The notes: generated by a model not told the origin, from the letters alone. A DNA stretch of 52,460 bases from Candidatus Flavonifractor intestinipullorum (GCA_019118925.1 DWYC01000035.1:1-52460); one strand, 5' to 3'. Positions 8,135-15,119 are shown, counted from the first letter of the stretch. Program-made: numbers and translations.

Positions 8135-9163
8135 ATGGACTACCGTACAGAAGCGCCGGAGATGATCCGCGCATTTTTAACTTACCACCGCACCATACAA
8201 GGTCACTCCATCAAAACGGTGGACGAATACTATCTGGACCTTCGGACCTTTTTCCGCTTTATCAAACAGCTCAAAGGCCGCGCGCCCACCGGGCCCGACG
8301 TGGATTTCGAATCCATTCCCATTGACGACGTCGATCTGGATCTGGCGGGTTCCGTGACCCTCAGCGATGTCTACGCCTTTATGGACTATCTGGATCGGGA
8401 CCGCAGCCTCAATGCGGCCAGCCGGGCCCGTAAGGTCGCCACCATCCGCTCGTTCTACAAATACTTGACCAGCAAAGCCAAGCTTCTGCGGGACAATCCC
8501 ATGCAGGACCTGGACGCCCCCCGGCTGAAAAAAACGCTGCCCCGTTATCTCCAGCTGGATCAGTGCATCCAGCTCCTGGAATCGGTGGACGAGCCCAATC
8601 GGGCCCGGGATTACTGCATCCTGACGCTCTTCCTCAACTGCGGCCTGCGAATCTCGGAGCTGGTGGCCCTGAATGTGACCGACGTACGGGAAAATCAAAT
8701 CCGCATTCTGGGTAAGGGTAACAAGGAGCGCATTCTGTTTCTCAACGACGCCTGCCGGGCCGCCCTGGACGACTGGTTGGAGGAGCGCTCCCATCAGGCG
8801 GCGGCCGATCCGAACGCCCTTTTTCTCACCCGCAGCCATACCCGGATGACCCGGGATGCGGTCCATTATATGGTCAAGCAGCGCCTGAAGAAAGCCGGAC
8901 TGGACAGTACGCTCTACTCCAGTCACAAGCTGCGCCATACCGCCGCCACCTTAATGCTGCAAAATGGCGTGGATGTGCGCACACTCCAGGAGGTGCTGGG
9001 CCACGAGAATCTGAATACCACCCAGATTTATACCCACGTGGACAGCGAAAATCTGCGCACGGCGGCCAAGGCCAATCCCCTTGCAAAAGTCCGTCCACGA
9101 AAGAAACAGCCGGAACACGCTTCTTCCGCGGAGGAATCCGGTCAAACATCCCCTGAAAAGTGA
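8135..9163 (+). CDS. Xer-family tyrosine recombinase
   Basis: The 342-residue tyrosine recombinase has an N-terminal SAM-like core-binding domain (FLTYHRTIQGHSIKTVDEYY) and a C-terminal catalytic domain. The catalytic set is visible: Arg in CGLRISELVAL, Lys in GKGNKERIL, HxxR in SHKLRHTAATLML, His in VLGHENLN and Tyr in TQIYTHV. It resembles XerC/XerD, which resolve chromosome dimers at dif. A frame to an ATG at 8033 would add 34 residues, but that segment encodes a stem-loop and has atypical codons, so I prefer the ATG at 8135. That ATG lacks a close ribosome binding site, so the start is uncertain. Confidence 0.85.
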   Translation: MDYRTEAPEMIRAFLTYHRTIQGHSIKTVDEYYLDLRTFFRFIKQLKGRAPTGPDVDFESIPIDDVDLDLAGSVTLSDVYAFMDYLDRDRSLNAASRARKVATIRSFYKYLTSKAKLLRDNPMQDLDAPRLKKTLPRYLQLDQCIQLLESVDEPNRARDYCILTLFLNCGLRISELVALNVTDVRENQIRILGKGNKERILFLNDACRAALDDWLEERSHQAAADPNALFLTRSHTRMTRDAVHYMVKQRLKKAGLDSTLYSSHKLRHTAATLMLQNGVDVRTLQEVLGHENLNTTQIYTHVDSENLRTAAKANPLAKVRPRKKQPEHASSAEESGQTSPEK

Positions 9164-9173
9164 GGTCCCGGCG

Positions 9174-9587
9174 ATGAAAATTCTTGTGATCGACGGTCAG
9201 GGCGGCGGGCTGGGCCGCCAGTTGGTGGGCGCTGTCCGCGCGCAATATCCGGATTTGGAGATTCTGGCGGTGGGAACCAACAGCGCAGCCACCAGCGCCA
9301 TGCTCAAGGCCGGCGCCAGTCAGGCCGCCACGGGAGAAAATGCCGTGCGGGTCTGCTGCCGGAAGGCCGACGTGATTTTAGGCCCGGTGGGCATCGTCAT
9401 TGCCGACGCCATGCTGGGTGAGATCACCCCGGCCATGGCCTCGGCTGTGGGACAGAGCCCCGCCAAACGCATTCTGGTTCCGGTGAACCAGTGCGATAAC
9501 CTCATCGCCGGAATCCCGGAACAGTCCATGTCCAAATTCGTTCAGAGCGCGGTTGAGCTTCTGAACGCCCTGATTTCAGAGCAATAG
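9174..9587 (+). CDS. DUF3842 family protein
   Basis: A 137-residue protein with a nucleotide-binding-like opening, MKILVIDGQGGGLGRQLV, and a conserved central GPVGIVIADAMLGEITP segment. This matches DUF3842, a clostridial family without a known function. The glycine-rich GQGGGLG turn after a hydrophobic strand suggests a Rossmann-like fold (inference). It starts 10 bases after the recombinase gene, which suggests cotranscription. Confidence 0.85.
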   Translation: MKILVIDGQGGGLGRQLVGAVRAQYPDLEILAVGTNSAATSAMLKAGASQAATGENAVRVCCRKADVILGPVGIVIADAMLGEITPAMASAVGQSPAKRILVPVNQCDNLIAGIPEQSMSKFVQSAVELLNALISEQ

Positions 9588-9648
9588 CGCAAAACCAAGT
9601 CTGTTTGTTTTTTGTTTATTGTTTATTATTTTTTGAGGAGGATGCACC

Positions 9649-10104
9649 ATGGTATTTGACAATGTAAAAAATGCGGCTCTCTATTACGGCCTGGGTGACC
9701 GGTTCCGCACGGCTCTGGAGTGGATGGCCCGCACCGACACCTCAAACTTCCACAGCGGCGACAAAATCGAGATTGACGGCGACCAGATTTTCGCGCGTTA
9801 TTTCGAGGTGGATACCAAGTCTCCAGAGGGAGCTCTGCCGGAGGCCCATGAGCACTACGCCGACATCCAGTGTCTGCTGGAGGGCGAAGAGGCGGTGGGA
9901 TATGCCCTGAAGGACGGCCGCGCACCGGCTAAGCCCTATGATCCGGAGGCCGATATCGCCTTTTGGGATGTGCCCTTCGACACCATTCGCCTGAAGCCCG
10001 GCGACTTCTATATTGTCTGGCCGGAGGACCTCCATGCGCCGCGGCTGGCTCCCGAGGCTCCCTCCAGGGTTCGCGTTCTGGTGGTCAAGGTGCGCGTCGA
10101 CTGA
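9649..10104 (+). CDS. YhcH/YjgK/YiaL family protein (DUF386)
   Basis: The 151-residue protein has family landmarks EAHEHYADIQCLLEGEE and FDTIRLKPGDFYIVWPEDLH in a small cupin-like barrel whose conserved His/Glu bind metal. Members include the sialic acid anomerase NanQ and sugar-handling proteins of unknown reaction. Nothing nearby indicates the sugar. GAGGAGG lies 8 bases before the ATG, after a T-rich 60-base spacer. Confidence 0.88.
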   Translation: MVFDNVKNAALYYGLGDRFRTALEWMARTDTSNFHSGDKIEIDGDQIFARYFEVDTKSPEGALPEAHEHYADIQCLLEGEEAVGYALKDGRAPAKPYDPEADIAFWDVPFDTIRLKPGDFYIVWPEDLHAPRLAPEAPSRVRVLVVKVRVD

Positions 10105-10125
10105 CTTCCGATAATAAAATTTTTT

Positions 10126-10165
10126 GTGGCCGGAGGCGAAATGCCTCCGGCCACTCCCCTTTTTA
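10126..10165 (+). terminator. Terminator-like hairpin
   Basis: A perfect 12-bp stem (GTGGCCGGAGGC with GCCTCCGGCCAC) and a GAAAT loop are followed by TCCCC and then TTTTT. It ends the YhcH unit ahead of the cotJ genes. Confidence 0.7.
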
Positions 10166-10250
10166 TGCGGGTTTATACGGGTTTTGTAGGAACCGGACGG
10201 AGGTCCACAGCCTGACCATGCTCCCCGCCGCGCCCAAGCGGCCTCTGCGG

Positions 10251-10258
10251 CATAGAAT
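10251..10258 (+). promoter_or_regulatory. Possible sporulation-sigma -10 element before cotJAB
   Basis: CATAGAAT matches the sigma-E -10 pattern CATACAnT at 7 of 8 positions, 55 bases before the cotJAB start. No convincing -35 was found. The B. subtilis cotJ operon is known to be sigma-E dependent; assignment here is tentative. Confidence 0.3.
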
Positions 10259-10312
10259 GGTGCGAGGACCCACTATGGGCTCCCCAATCTCACCCGAGGA
10301 GGAACGATCCCC

Positions 10313-10777
10313 TTGAATGCCAAAAACAACGGGACCTCGGAGCACCGCTGTGCCGACACCATGGGTACTATGCCCTCGTGTGCGCCCTTGGCCGTGCCCT
10401 ACGTCCCATTTCAGCAGACCGCTTCCACCCGCTACTCCCAGCAGGAGGCGTTGAATAACGGCACCCTCTTCCCCAGCCTCAACCTTCCCTTCCACCTGAA
10501 AGACCAGGCCGCCAATGTGGTCGACGGTCCTCTGGCGGAACTCCAGGCGCTGGAGTTCGTGTTGGTGGAGTTGGGCCAGTACCTGGATACCCATCCCGAG
10601 GACACGGAGGCTTTTGAGCTCTACCGCCAGTACGCCCAGATGGAGCAGGAGGGCCGCGCCGCCTACGAGAGTATGTACGGTCCCCTCACGCAGACGGCGG
10701 CCGCCCGTACGGAACACTGGAACTCCTGGCTCGGGAACCCCTGGCCCTGGAATGAAACGGAGGGGGGAAAAGGCTGA
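10313..10777 (+). CDS. Fused CotJA-CotJB spore coat protein
   Basis: One 154-residue frame covers two proteins that are separate in B. subtilis. Residues about 22-60 (APLAVPYVPFQQ, then NNGTLFPSLNLPF) match CotJA. Residues about 69 to the end (LAELQALEFVLVELGQYLDT, YGPLTQ, and the tryptophan-rich end WNSWLGNPWPWNE) match CotJB. The proteins belong to the inner spore coat with CotJC. Translation appears to start at a TTG with GAGGAGG upstream; the nearby ATG at 10317 is in another frame. The stop overlaps the cotJC start as TGATG, implying coupled translation. Confidence 0.85.
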   Translation: MNAKNNGTSEHRCADTMGTMPSCAPLAVPYVPFQQTASTRYSQQEALNNGTLFPSLNLPFHLKDQAANVVDGPLAELQALEFVLVELGQYLDTHPEDTEAFELYRQYAQMEQEGRAAYESMYGPLTQTAAARTEHWNSWLGNPWPWNETEGGKG

Positions 10778-10959
10778 TGTTTGTCTATGAGAAAAAACTC
10801 CAATACCCGGTCCGGATCAAAAATACCAATCCCCAACTGGCGTCGTTTATCATCAGCCAGTATGGTGGACCGGACGGCGAACTGGGCGCTTCCCTGCGCT
10901 ATCTCAGCCAGCGCTACTCCATGCCCTATCCCGAGCTCAAGGGCCTTTTGACCGATATC
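10777..10959 (+). CDS. cotJC: cotJC segment 1 of 3 (N-terminal 61 codons)
   Basis: The N-terminal third of CotJC, a manganese-catalase-like spore coat protein, begins at the ATG overlapping the cotJAB stop. It reads MFVYEKKLQYPVRIKN, then FIISQYGGPDGELGASLRYL, then LLTDIG. Here the family similarity stops abruptly and the frame runs 21 foreign codons (AGSIVPPFSPG and on) to a TGA at 11026-11028. The next expected residues, GTEELGHLE, are found in the same frame at 14758. Without DNA rearrangement only an 83-residue chimeric fragment could be made. Gene joining: 10777-10959 + 14758-15096 + 21045-21131, 202 residues. Confidence 0.92.
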
Positions 10960-10981
10960 GGTACTGCGGGTTCAATCGTCC
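10960..10981. repeat. attL-like end of element 1
   Basis: The presumed core GG is at 10960-10961 (cotJC codon 62). Ten bases further in lies the arm TCAATCGTCC (10972-10981), matched in inverted orientation by GGTCCATTGA at 14738-14747, also ten bases from its GG. The recombinase stop codon lies inside this arm. Confidence 0.75.
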
Positions 10982-11868
10982 CTCCGTTTTCGCCGGGCCC
11001 GGCGGGTCAGGGCCTCCTGAGCCGCTGACCAGAGCGCGCGCTCCACAATGGGCTCGTGGTGATCCCGAAGAACGACCAGCTCCTCCTCCCCATGGTTGTA
11101 CTTTTTTGCATGGGTCAGGTAGTCGGGGGTAATGCTCTTCTTTTGGACCAAATCCCCCATATATTTCTCATTGCGGAGGATCTTCACCACATGGCTCGCC
11201 GTCCAGCGGGGAGACCCCCGGCTGGTCCGGACGCCGGCCGCCTCCAGCTCCCGGGCAATGATACCGGCGCTTTTGTCCTCCAGGGCGCAGGCGGTAAAAA
11301 TACGCCGGACAATCTCTGCTTCCTGAGGATTTACCGTCATCCCGCCGTTTTTGACCCGGTAACCCAGCAAGGAGCGGCCAAAAACCACCCCCTGCTCCAT
11401 CCGCCGCTGCTGCCCCCACTTCACCCGGCTGGAAGTTCTGCGGCTCTCCTCCTGGGCGATGGAGCCCAGAATGGACAGCCGGAGCTCGGCGTCCGGGTCC
11501 CGGGTATCAATCCCGTCGCTGAGAAAACGCACGCCTACGCCCAGCTCACGCAGTTCCCGGGTGTAGGCGATGGTGTCTAAAATATTGCGGGAAAAACGGC
11601 TCACCTCTTTGGTCAGCAGAAGCTGGAACTTCCCCCGGCGGGCGTCTTCCATCATCTGCCGGAAGGCCCGGCGCTTCCGCGTGGAGGTGCCGGTGACCCC
11701 TTCGTCGGCATAGATCCGGCACAGCGCCCACCCGGGAGCGGCACGGATATAGTCCCCGAAATAGCGCCGCTGGCTCTCGAACGAGTTGGCCTGATCTTCT
11801 TTATCGGTCGAGACCCGGCAGTAAGCCGCCACATTCAGCACACCGCCGGACGGATTCGGTGTTCTCAT
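10972..11868 (-). CDS. Serine recombinase of element 1 (short form, no zinc ribbon)
   Basis: The 298-residue protein has an N-terminal resolvase catalytic domain with nucleophile Ser20 in AAYCRVSTDKED and the conserved LLTKEVSRFSRN segment. A recombinase domain follows (GYRVKNGGMTVNPQEAEIV to about residue 275). Large serine recombinases of skin elements usually run about 500 residues, with a zinc ribbon and coiled coil; here the protein ends right after the recombinase domain, with a basic tail RRARRKRRDD and no cysteine pair. The start at 11868 has a G-rich ribosome binding site; a frame to 11919 lacks one. The gene ends inside the left att arm. Presumed role is integration or excision of element 1. 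Confidence 0.85.
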   Translation of the reverse strand: MRTPNPSGGVLNVAAYCRVSTDKEDQANSFESQRRYFGDYIRAAPGWALCRIYADEGVTGTSTRKRRAFRQMMEDARRGKFQLLLTKEVSRFSRNILDTIAYTRELRELGVGVRFLSDGIDTRDPDAELRLSILGSIAQEESRRTSSRVKWGQQRRMEQGVVFGRSLLGYRVKNGGMTVNPQEAEIVRRIFTACALEDKSAGIIARELEAAGVRTSRGSPRWTASHVVKILRNEKYMGDLVQKKSITPDYLTHAKKYNHGEEELVVLRDHHEPIVERALWSAAQEALTRRARRKRRDD

Positions 11869-11891
11869 GGACTCCCCCCCCTTCTGAACGA

Positions 11892-11921
11892 AGGGTATGC
11901 GTGGCCCGAGAGGGTTCATAC
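11892..11921 (-). promoter_or_regulatory. Possible mother-cell sigma promoter before recombinase 1
   Basis: On the reverse strand CATACCCT (sigma-E -10 pattern CATACAnT, 7 of 8) lies about 25 bases upstream of the recombinase start, with GTATGAA 15 bases further up as a weak -35. The match is suggestive only. Confidence 0.3.
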
Positions 11922-11932
11922 CATTTTTTGCA

Positions 11933-12727
11933 TCAAATCCGCCCGACCATTTCCCGGGAAAAATCCGCCAGCGTCGTTAAAAATTCTTCAGGCAGATAGG
12001 TCTCCGCACGCCGCCGCAATGCCTCCGGCACACCGAAAAAGGCCTCGGCAATGCCCCCGGCGATGCAGGCCTGGGTATCGCTGTCCCCGCCCAGGGAGAC
12101 GGCGTTGCGGATGGCGTCTTCCACGTCCGCCGCCTCCAGAAAGCACTCGATGGCCTGGGGGACGCTCTCCCGGCATCCGATCTGGAAGGAATAGCCGGGC
12201 CGGAGCTCCTCCAGACTCTCGCGCAGCGGATAAAAGTGCCTCTCCACGTGGGCGCGGATGTCCGCTTTGCTCCGCCCGGTCCGGGCCAGATAAATGCAGG
12301 CTGCCACCGCCTGGGCCCCACGGATTCCCTCCGGATGGTCATGTGTGACGGCGGCAGAGCAGGCCGCCAGGTCCATGGCCTCCTCCAGCGAATGGGCCGC
12401 GAAGCCGCAGGGCGAGACCCGCATGGCGGAGCCGTTGCCAAAGCTGTGGTAAGGCGCAGGGGCGTCGGAGGCCAGCCACTGGGTAAAGCGCCTGCCGTAT
12501 CCCACATCCGGGTAGGCCCGGCCCACCTGGCGCAGAGCGGCGGCAAAGGCCGCCGGAAGCCGTTCCCGGTCTCCCCGGGCCGCCAGCAGTCCCCGGGCCA
12601 CGGCGACCGTCATGGCCGTGTCGTCGGTAAAGGTACACCCCGGCCCAAAGAGCGGGAAGGCCTTGGTCTTGATGGGAGAAAATTCATAGCGGGAGCCCAC
12701 GATGTCCCCCAGAATGGCTCCAATCAT
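11933..12727 (-). CDS. ADP-ribosylglycohydrolase (DraG family)
   Basis: The 264-residue protein has the DraG-family opening MIGAILGDIVGSRYE, the metal-binding TFTDDTAM and the C-terminal SLGGDSDTQACIAGGIAEA with the paired DSDT metal site. Such enzymes remove ADP-ribose from proteins or hydrolyse related compounds in the cytoplasm with Mg or Mn. The substrate is not evident. Its start overlaps the stop of the upstream dehydrogenase by 4 bases (ATGA), so the two are one transcription unit within element 1. Confidence 0.88.
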   Translation of the reverse strand: MIGAILGDIVGSRYEFSPIKTKAFPLFGPGCTFTDDTAMTVAVARGLLAARGDRERLPAAFAAALRQVGRAYPDVGYGRRFTQWLASDAPAPYHSFGNGSAMRVSPCGFAAHSLEEAMDLAACSAAVTHDHPEGIRGAQAVAACIYLARTGRSKADIRAHVERHFYPLRESLEELRPGYSFQIGCRESVPQAIECFLEAADVEDAIRNAVSLGGDSDTQACIAGGIAEAFFGVPEALRRRAETYLPEEFLTTLADFSREMVGRI

Positions 12728-13776
12728 TTCGCCGCCTCCGGAGTGCAGTCCACCGCCACCTTGACGACTCCGTCCTTTCGGCCCTCAAAGAGCTCGTACG
12801 CGCGCATGATGTCCCGGAGAGGGTAGGTGTGGGTGATCAGCGGCGTGGTATCCAGCTCGCCCGCCGCAATGAGGGAGAGGATCTGGGCAACGTCGCAGCC
12901 GTCCACGCCGCCGGTCTGGAACGTCAGATTTTTCCCGTACATCTCGGGCAGGGGGAGGGTCTGCGGCCGGTCGTAGAGCGCCACCACTGTGACCACGGCG
13001 TTGGGACGGGCGCACTGCCACGCCAGCTGGAAGGTCTCCTCCCCGCCGGCCACCTCCAGCACCCGGTCGGCTCCGCCGTGAGCGCTCAAGCGGGATACCG
13101 TCTCCCGGACGGACTCCGGCGGCACCGCCGTCACCTGGGGATAGTGCTCCCGGACAAACCGGAGGCGCAGCGGATCTTTTTCACAGATGATTACATGGGC
13201 CGGGCGGCGCAGCAGGACACACAGGAGCGTACACAACCCCGTGGGGCCCGCCCCCAGGATGAGCACCGTATCCTCCGGCCCGATCTCCGCGATGCGGGCC
13301 GCCCAAAATCCGGTGGCCAGGATGTCGCCGGCAAAGAGCGCCTGACGGTCGGTGACCTCCGCAGGGATGGGGGTGAGGCCCTGGTCGGCAAACGGCACGC
13401 GCACATATTCGGCCTGTCCGCCGTTGATGCGGCATCCCAGCGCCCAGCCGCCGTTGGGGTCGGTACAGTTGTTGACCCACCCGTGCCGGCAGAAGAAGCA
13501 CGTTCCGCAGAAGGTCTCCACATTGACCGCAACCCGGTCGCCGGGCCGGACGCGGGTCACGCCGGAGCCCACGGACTCCACCACGCCCACCATCTCATGA
13601 CCCACCGTAATACCCGGGACCGCCCTAGGAACGCTGCCATGCTTGATGTGCAGGTCACTGGTGCAGATACTGGCCAACGTCACGCGCACAATGGCATCCG
13701 TCGGGTCCAAAAGGACCGGTTTGGGCTTCTCCATTAGTGAAAAGGTATTTTCCTTTACATAAGTAAGTGCTAACAT
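12724..13776 (-). CDS. Zinc-dependent medium-chain alcohol dehydrogenase
   Basis: The 350-residue protein has catalytic zinc ligands Cys38 (ASICTSD) and His60-Glu61 (GHE), and a structural zinc lobe with Cys90, Cys93, Cys96 and Cys104. The nucleotide-binding turn GAGPTG begins the Rossmann domain near residue 170. It probably oxidises or reduces a secondary alcohol or polyol with NAD(P); isopropanol, butanediol and sorbitol dehydrogenases share this plan. It is cargo of element 1, first gene of a pair with the ADP-ribosylglycohydrolase. GAGAGGGA precedes the ATG. Confidence 0.88.
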   Translation of the reverse strand: MLALTYVKENTFSLMEKPKPVLLDPTDAIVRVTLASICTSDLHIKHGSVPRAVPGITVGHEMVGVVESVGSGVTRVRPGDRVAVNVETFCGTCFFCRHGWVNNCTDPNGGWALGCRINGGQAEYVRVPFADQGLTPIPAEVTDRQALFAGDILATGFWAARIAEIGPEDTVLILGAGPTGLCTLLCVLLRRPAHVIICEKDPLRLRFVREHYPQVTAVPPESVRETVSRLSAHGGADRVLEVAGGEETFQLAWQCARPNAVVTVVALYDRPQTLPLPEMYGKNLTFQTGGVDGCDVAQILSLIAAGELDTTPLITHTYPLRDIMRAYELFEGRKDGVVKVAVDCTPEAAK

Positions 13777-13876
13777 AAAGGTCCCTCTCTTTCTATCTAA
13801 ATCTGAACTGTATTTCTACTTTACAGATATTGGGCCGCAAGGAAAACCGCCTTATTTTTCGACAAGTTATTTTCCT

Positions 13877-14695
13877 TTACAGCTTTTTCTCTCCCGGCGG
13901 CGCATGCCTGGCCCGGTAGGCGTCCAGTACAGATTCGGGCGCACCCAGACTCCGCATCAGCGACAGCCGTCCCTGGATGAGGACATCTTCGGGACGCCTC
14001 CCCTCCCCTTCCGCCCGGCTGATAAGAGCATCCAACATCTGGAGACTGCTCCGGCGCATCACATCGTTGTCAAACAGCCGGAGCTGGAGCTCCAACAGCC
14101 AGGCCCGGAGTTCAGGGTCTCCCCTCTCCTCCTGCTGCCTGGCCCGAAACCAGCGGAACATATCCCACTGTAGGCCGCTTTCGGCCCGGGCGGCCAGCGC
14201 TTCCCAGCGGGTCCGATACCACGCCCGGTCCTCCTCGGCGAGCCCTGCTTCAGCCGCACGCTCAAATTTTTCGCACAGCTGACAAAAGACACCCGCATCT
14301 TCCGGTGCATTTGTCTGCATCTGCGCCCACCGAGTGAGAAGAAATCTGCTCAGGTCGGAATTCTGCCGGGCCAGGGTCAGCAGAATCTCTTTGGCCTCTT
14401 CATGGGACAGGCTCTCGACAGCCCTAGAGAGATTCTCGCTCTCCAGAGCGAGGCACAGGGCGGCCATGTGCTTGCAGGAAAAACCCTGAGCGGCATAGGG
14501 ACAGGTGCAGGTCATCTGCTCTATGCCCCCGCCTTGGAGGAGAAGGCGGACCTGATAGCGTTCGCTCCCCCGGACCTCCGCGCACCACCAGGCTCCCTCC
14601 CGGCGTACGGGACCCACTCGGCCCTGCTCCCAGTAGACGATCCCGCGGCTCAAAATCTGCCCGGCAAACAGGGGCCTCCACTCCCCCAACTCCAT
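13877..14695 (-). CDS. SWIM zinc-finger protein
   Basis: A 272-residue protein whose residues 62-80 form a SWIM motif, CxCxnCxH: Cys63, Cys65, Cys74 and His76 in MTCTCPYAAQ and GFSCKHMAAL. The rest is mostly helical and charged, with no enzyme domain I recognise. SWIM domains bind zinc and often contact DNA or protein, and in bacteria they accompany SNF2 helicases, but none is nearby. AAGGAGGAG sits 5 bases before the ATG. The start is only 63 bases inside the right end of element 1, so its promoter must lie in or across the att region. A role in element maintenance is possible but unproven. Confidence 0.8.
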   Translation of the reverse strand: MELGEWRPLFAGQILSRGIVYWEQGRVGPVRREGAWWCAEVRGSERYQVRLLLQGGGIEQMTCTCPYAAQGFSCKHMAALCLALESENLSRAVESLSHEEAKEILLTLARQNSDLSRFLLTRWAQMQTNAPEDAGVFCQLCEKFERAAEAGLAEEDRAWYRTRWEALAARAESGLQWDMFRWFRARQQEERGDPELRAWLLELQLRLFDNDVMRRSSLQMLDALISRAEGEGRRPEDVLIQGRLSLMRSLGAPESVLDAYRARHAPPGEKKL

Positions 14696-14737
14696 TGCGT
14701 CTCTCCTCCTTCTGCACCTGTATCGGGGGCCCTGTGC

Positions 14738-14770
14738 GGTCCATTGACTCCTCTGTGGGGACAGAGGAGT
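14738..14770. repeat. attR-like end of element 1
   Basis: The arm GGTCCATTGA (14738-14747) inside the element mirrors the left arm. A perfect 10-bp inverted repeat, ACTCCTCTGT and ACAGAGGAGT, flanks GGGG (14757-14760), so the dyad centre falls on the GG at 14758-14759, the same position as the core deduced from the cotJC frame. The right half is cotJC coding sequence. Confidence 0.75.
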
Positions 14771-15096
14771 TGGGTCATCTGGAGATGATCGGCACGATTG
14801 TCTATCAGCTCACCCGAAATCTCTCGGAAACCGACCCGCGCATGGGAAACTTTGCCCCGTACTTTACCGACCACGGCTCGGGCGTCTACCCGGTGGCCGC
14901 CTCCGGCTCTCCCTGGAGCGCCGCCACGATCGGTGTGAAAGGCGATATTATCTGCGACCTCACGGAAGACCTCGCTGCCGAACAAAAGGCCCGAGTTACC
15001 TATGACAATATCCTCCGGCAGTCCGATGATCCCGATGTGAGCGACGTGATCCGGTTCCTCCGTGAGCGGGAAATTGTCCATTTTCAGCGCTTTGGC
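14758..15096 (+). CDS. cotJC: cotJC segment 2 of 3 (113 codons, metal-site region)
   Basis: This middle part has no start codon of its own in the cotJC homology. It reads GTEELGHLEMIGTIVYQLTR, then GVYPVAASG, LTEDLAAEQKARVTYDNIL, and REREIVHFQRFG. Both motifs expected to bind the dimanganese site of the catalase-like family lie here: EExxHLE at its beginning and ExxxH in EREIVH near its end. After RFGEA the sequence turns foreign (KRTNGTCRC) and stops at 15130-15132. It continues in frame at 21045. The upstream reading frame back to 14695 is element 1 DNA. Confidence 0.92.
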
Positions 15097-15119
15097 GAAG
15101 CAAAGCGTACAAATGGAAC
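15089..15119. repeat. attL-like end of element 2
   Basis: CGCTTTGGCGAAGC (15089-15102) matches CGCTTCGGTGAAGC at 21036-21049 at 12 of 14 positions. Inside the element, 15099-15119 is an inverted match at 17 of 21 positions to 21024-21044. The point of symmetry is the GA at 15097-15098, shared with 21045-21046. Confidence 0.8.

Larger units (their letters stand above)
10960..14757. mobile_element. Intervening element 1 in cotJC (3,798 bp, serine recombinase type)
   Basis: This DNA separates cotJC codon 61 from codon 62. Removing exactly 3,798 bp restores the frame and the conserved sequence LLTDIGTEELGHLE. Its left end abuts a reverse-strand serine recombinase gene. Inside lie an ADP-ribosylglycohydrolase, an alcohol dehydrogenase and a SWIM-domain gene, all on the reverse strand. 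The two ends share GG-N-AC and carry symmetric inverted arms at equal distance from the GG. Boundaries are placed on the GG dinucleotide, the kind of 2-bp core serine recombinases exchange. Excision during sporulation is inferred by analogy with skin elements. Confidence 0.88.

Noticed and set aside
8135-9163. The Xer-type tyrosine recombinase as the enzyme that excises the cotJC elements
   Set aside because: It lies outside both elements in ordinary chromosomal context, and each element carries its own serine recombinase. The att ends show 2-bp-core symmetry expected of serine enzymes.
13877-14695. Element 1 as a transposon with a DDE transposase or IS ends
   Set aside because: No transposase and no target-site duplication or terminal inverted repeats of IS type; the ends fit serine-recombinase att sites instead.
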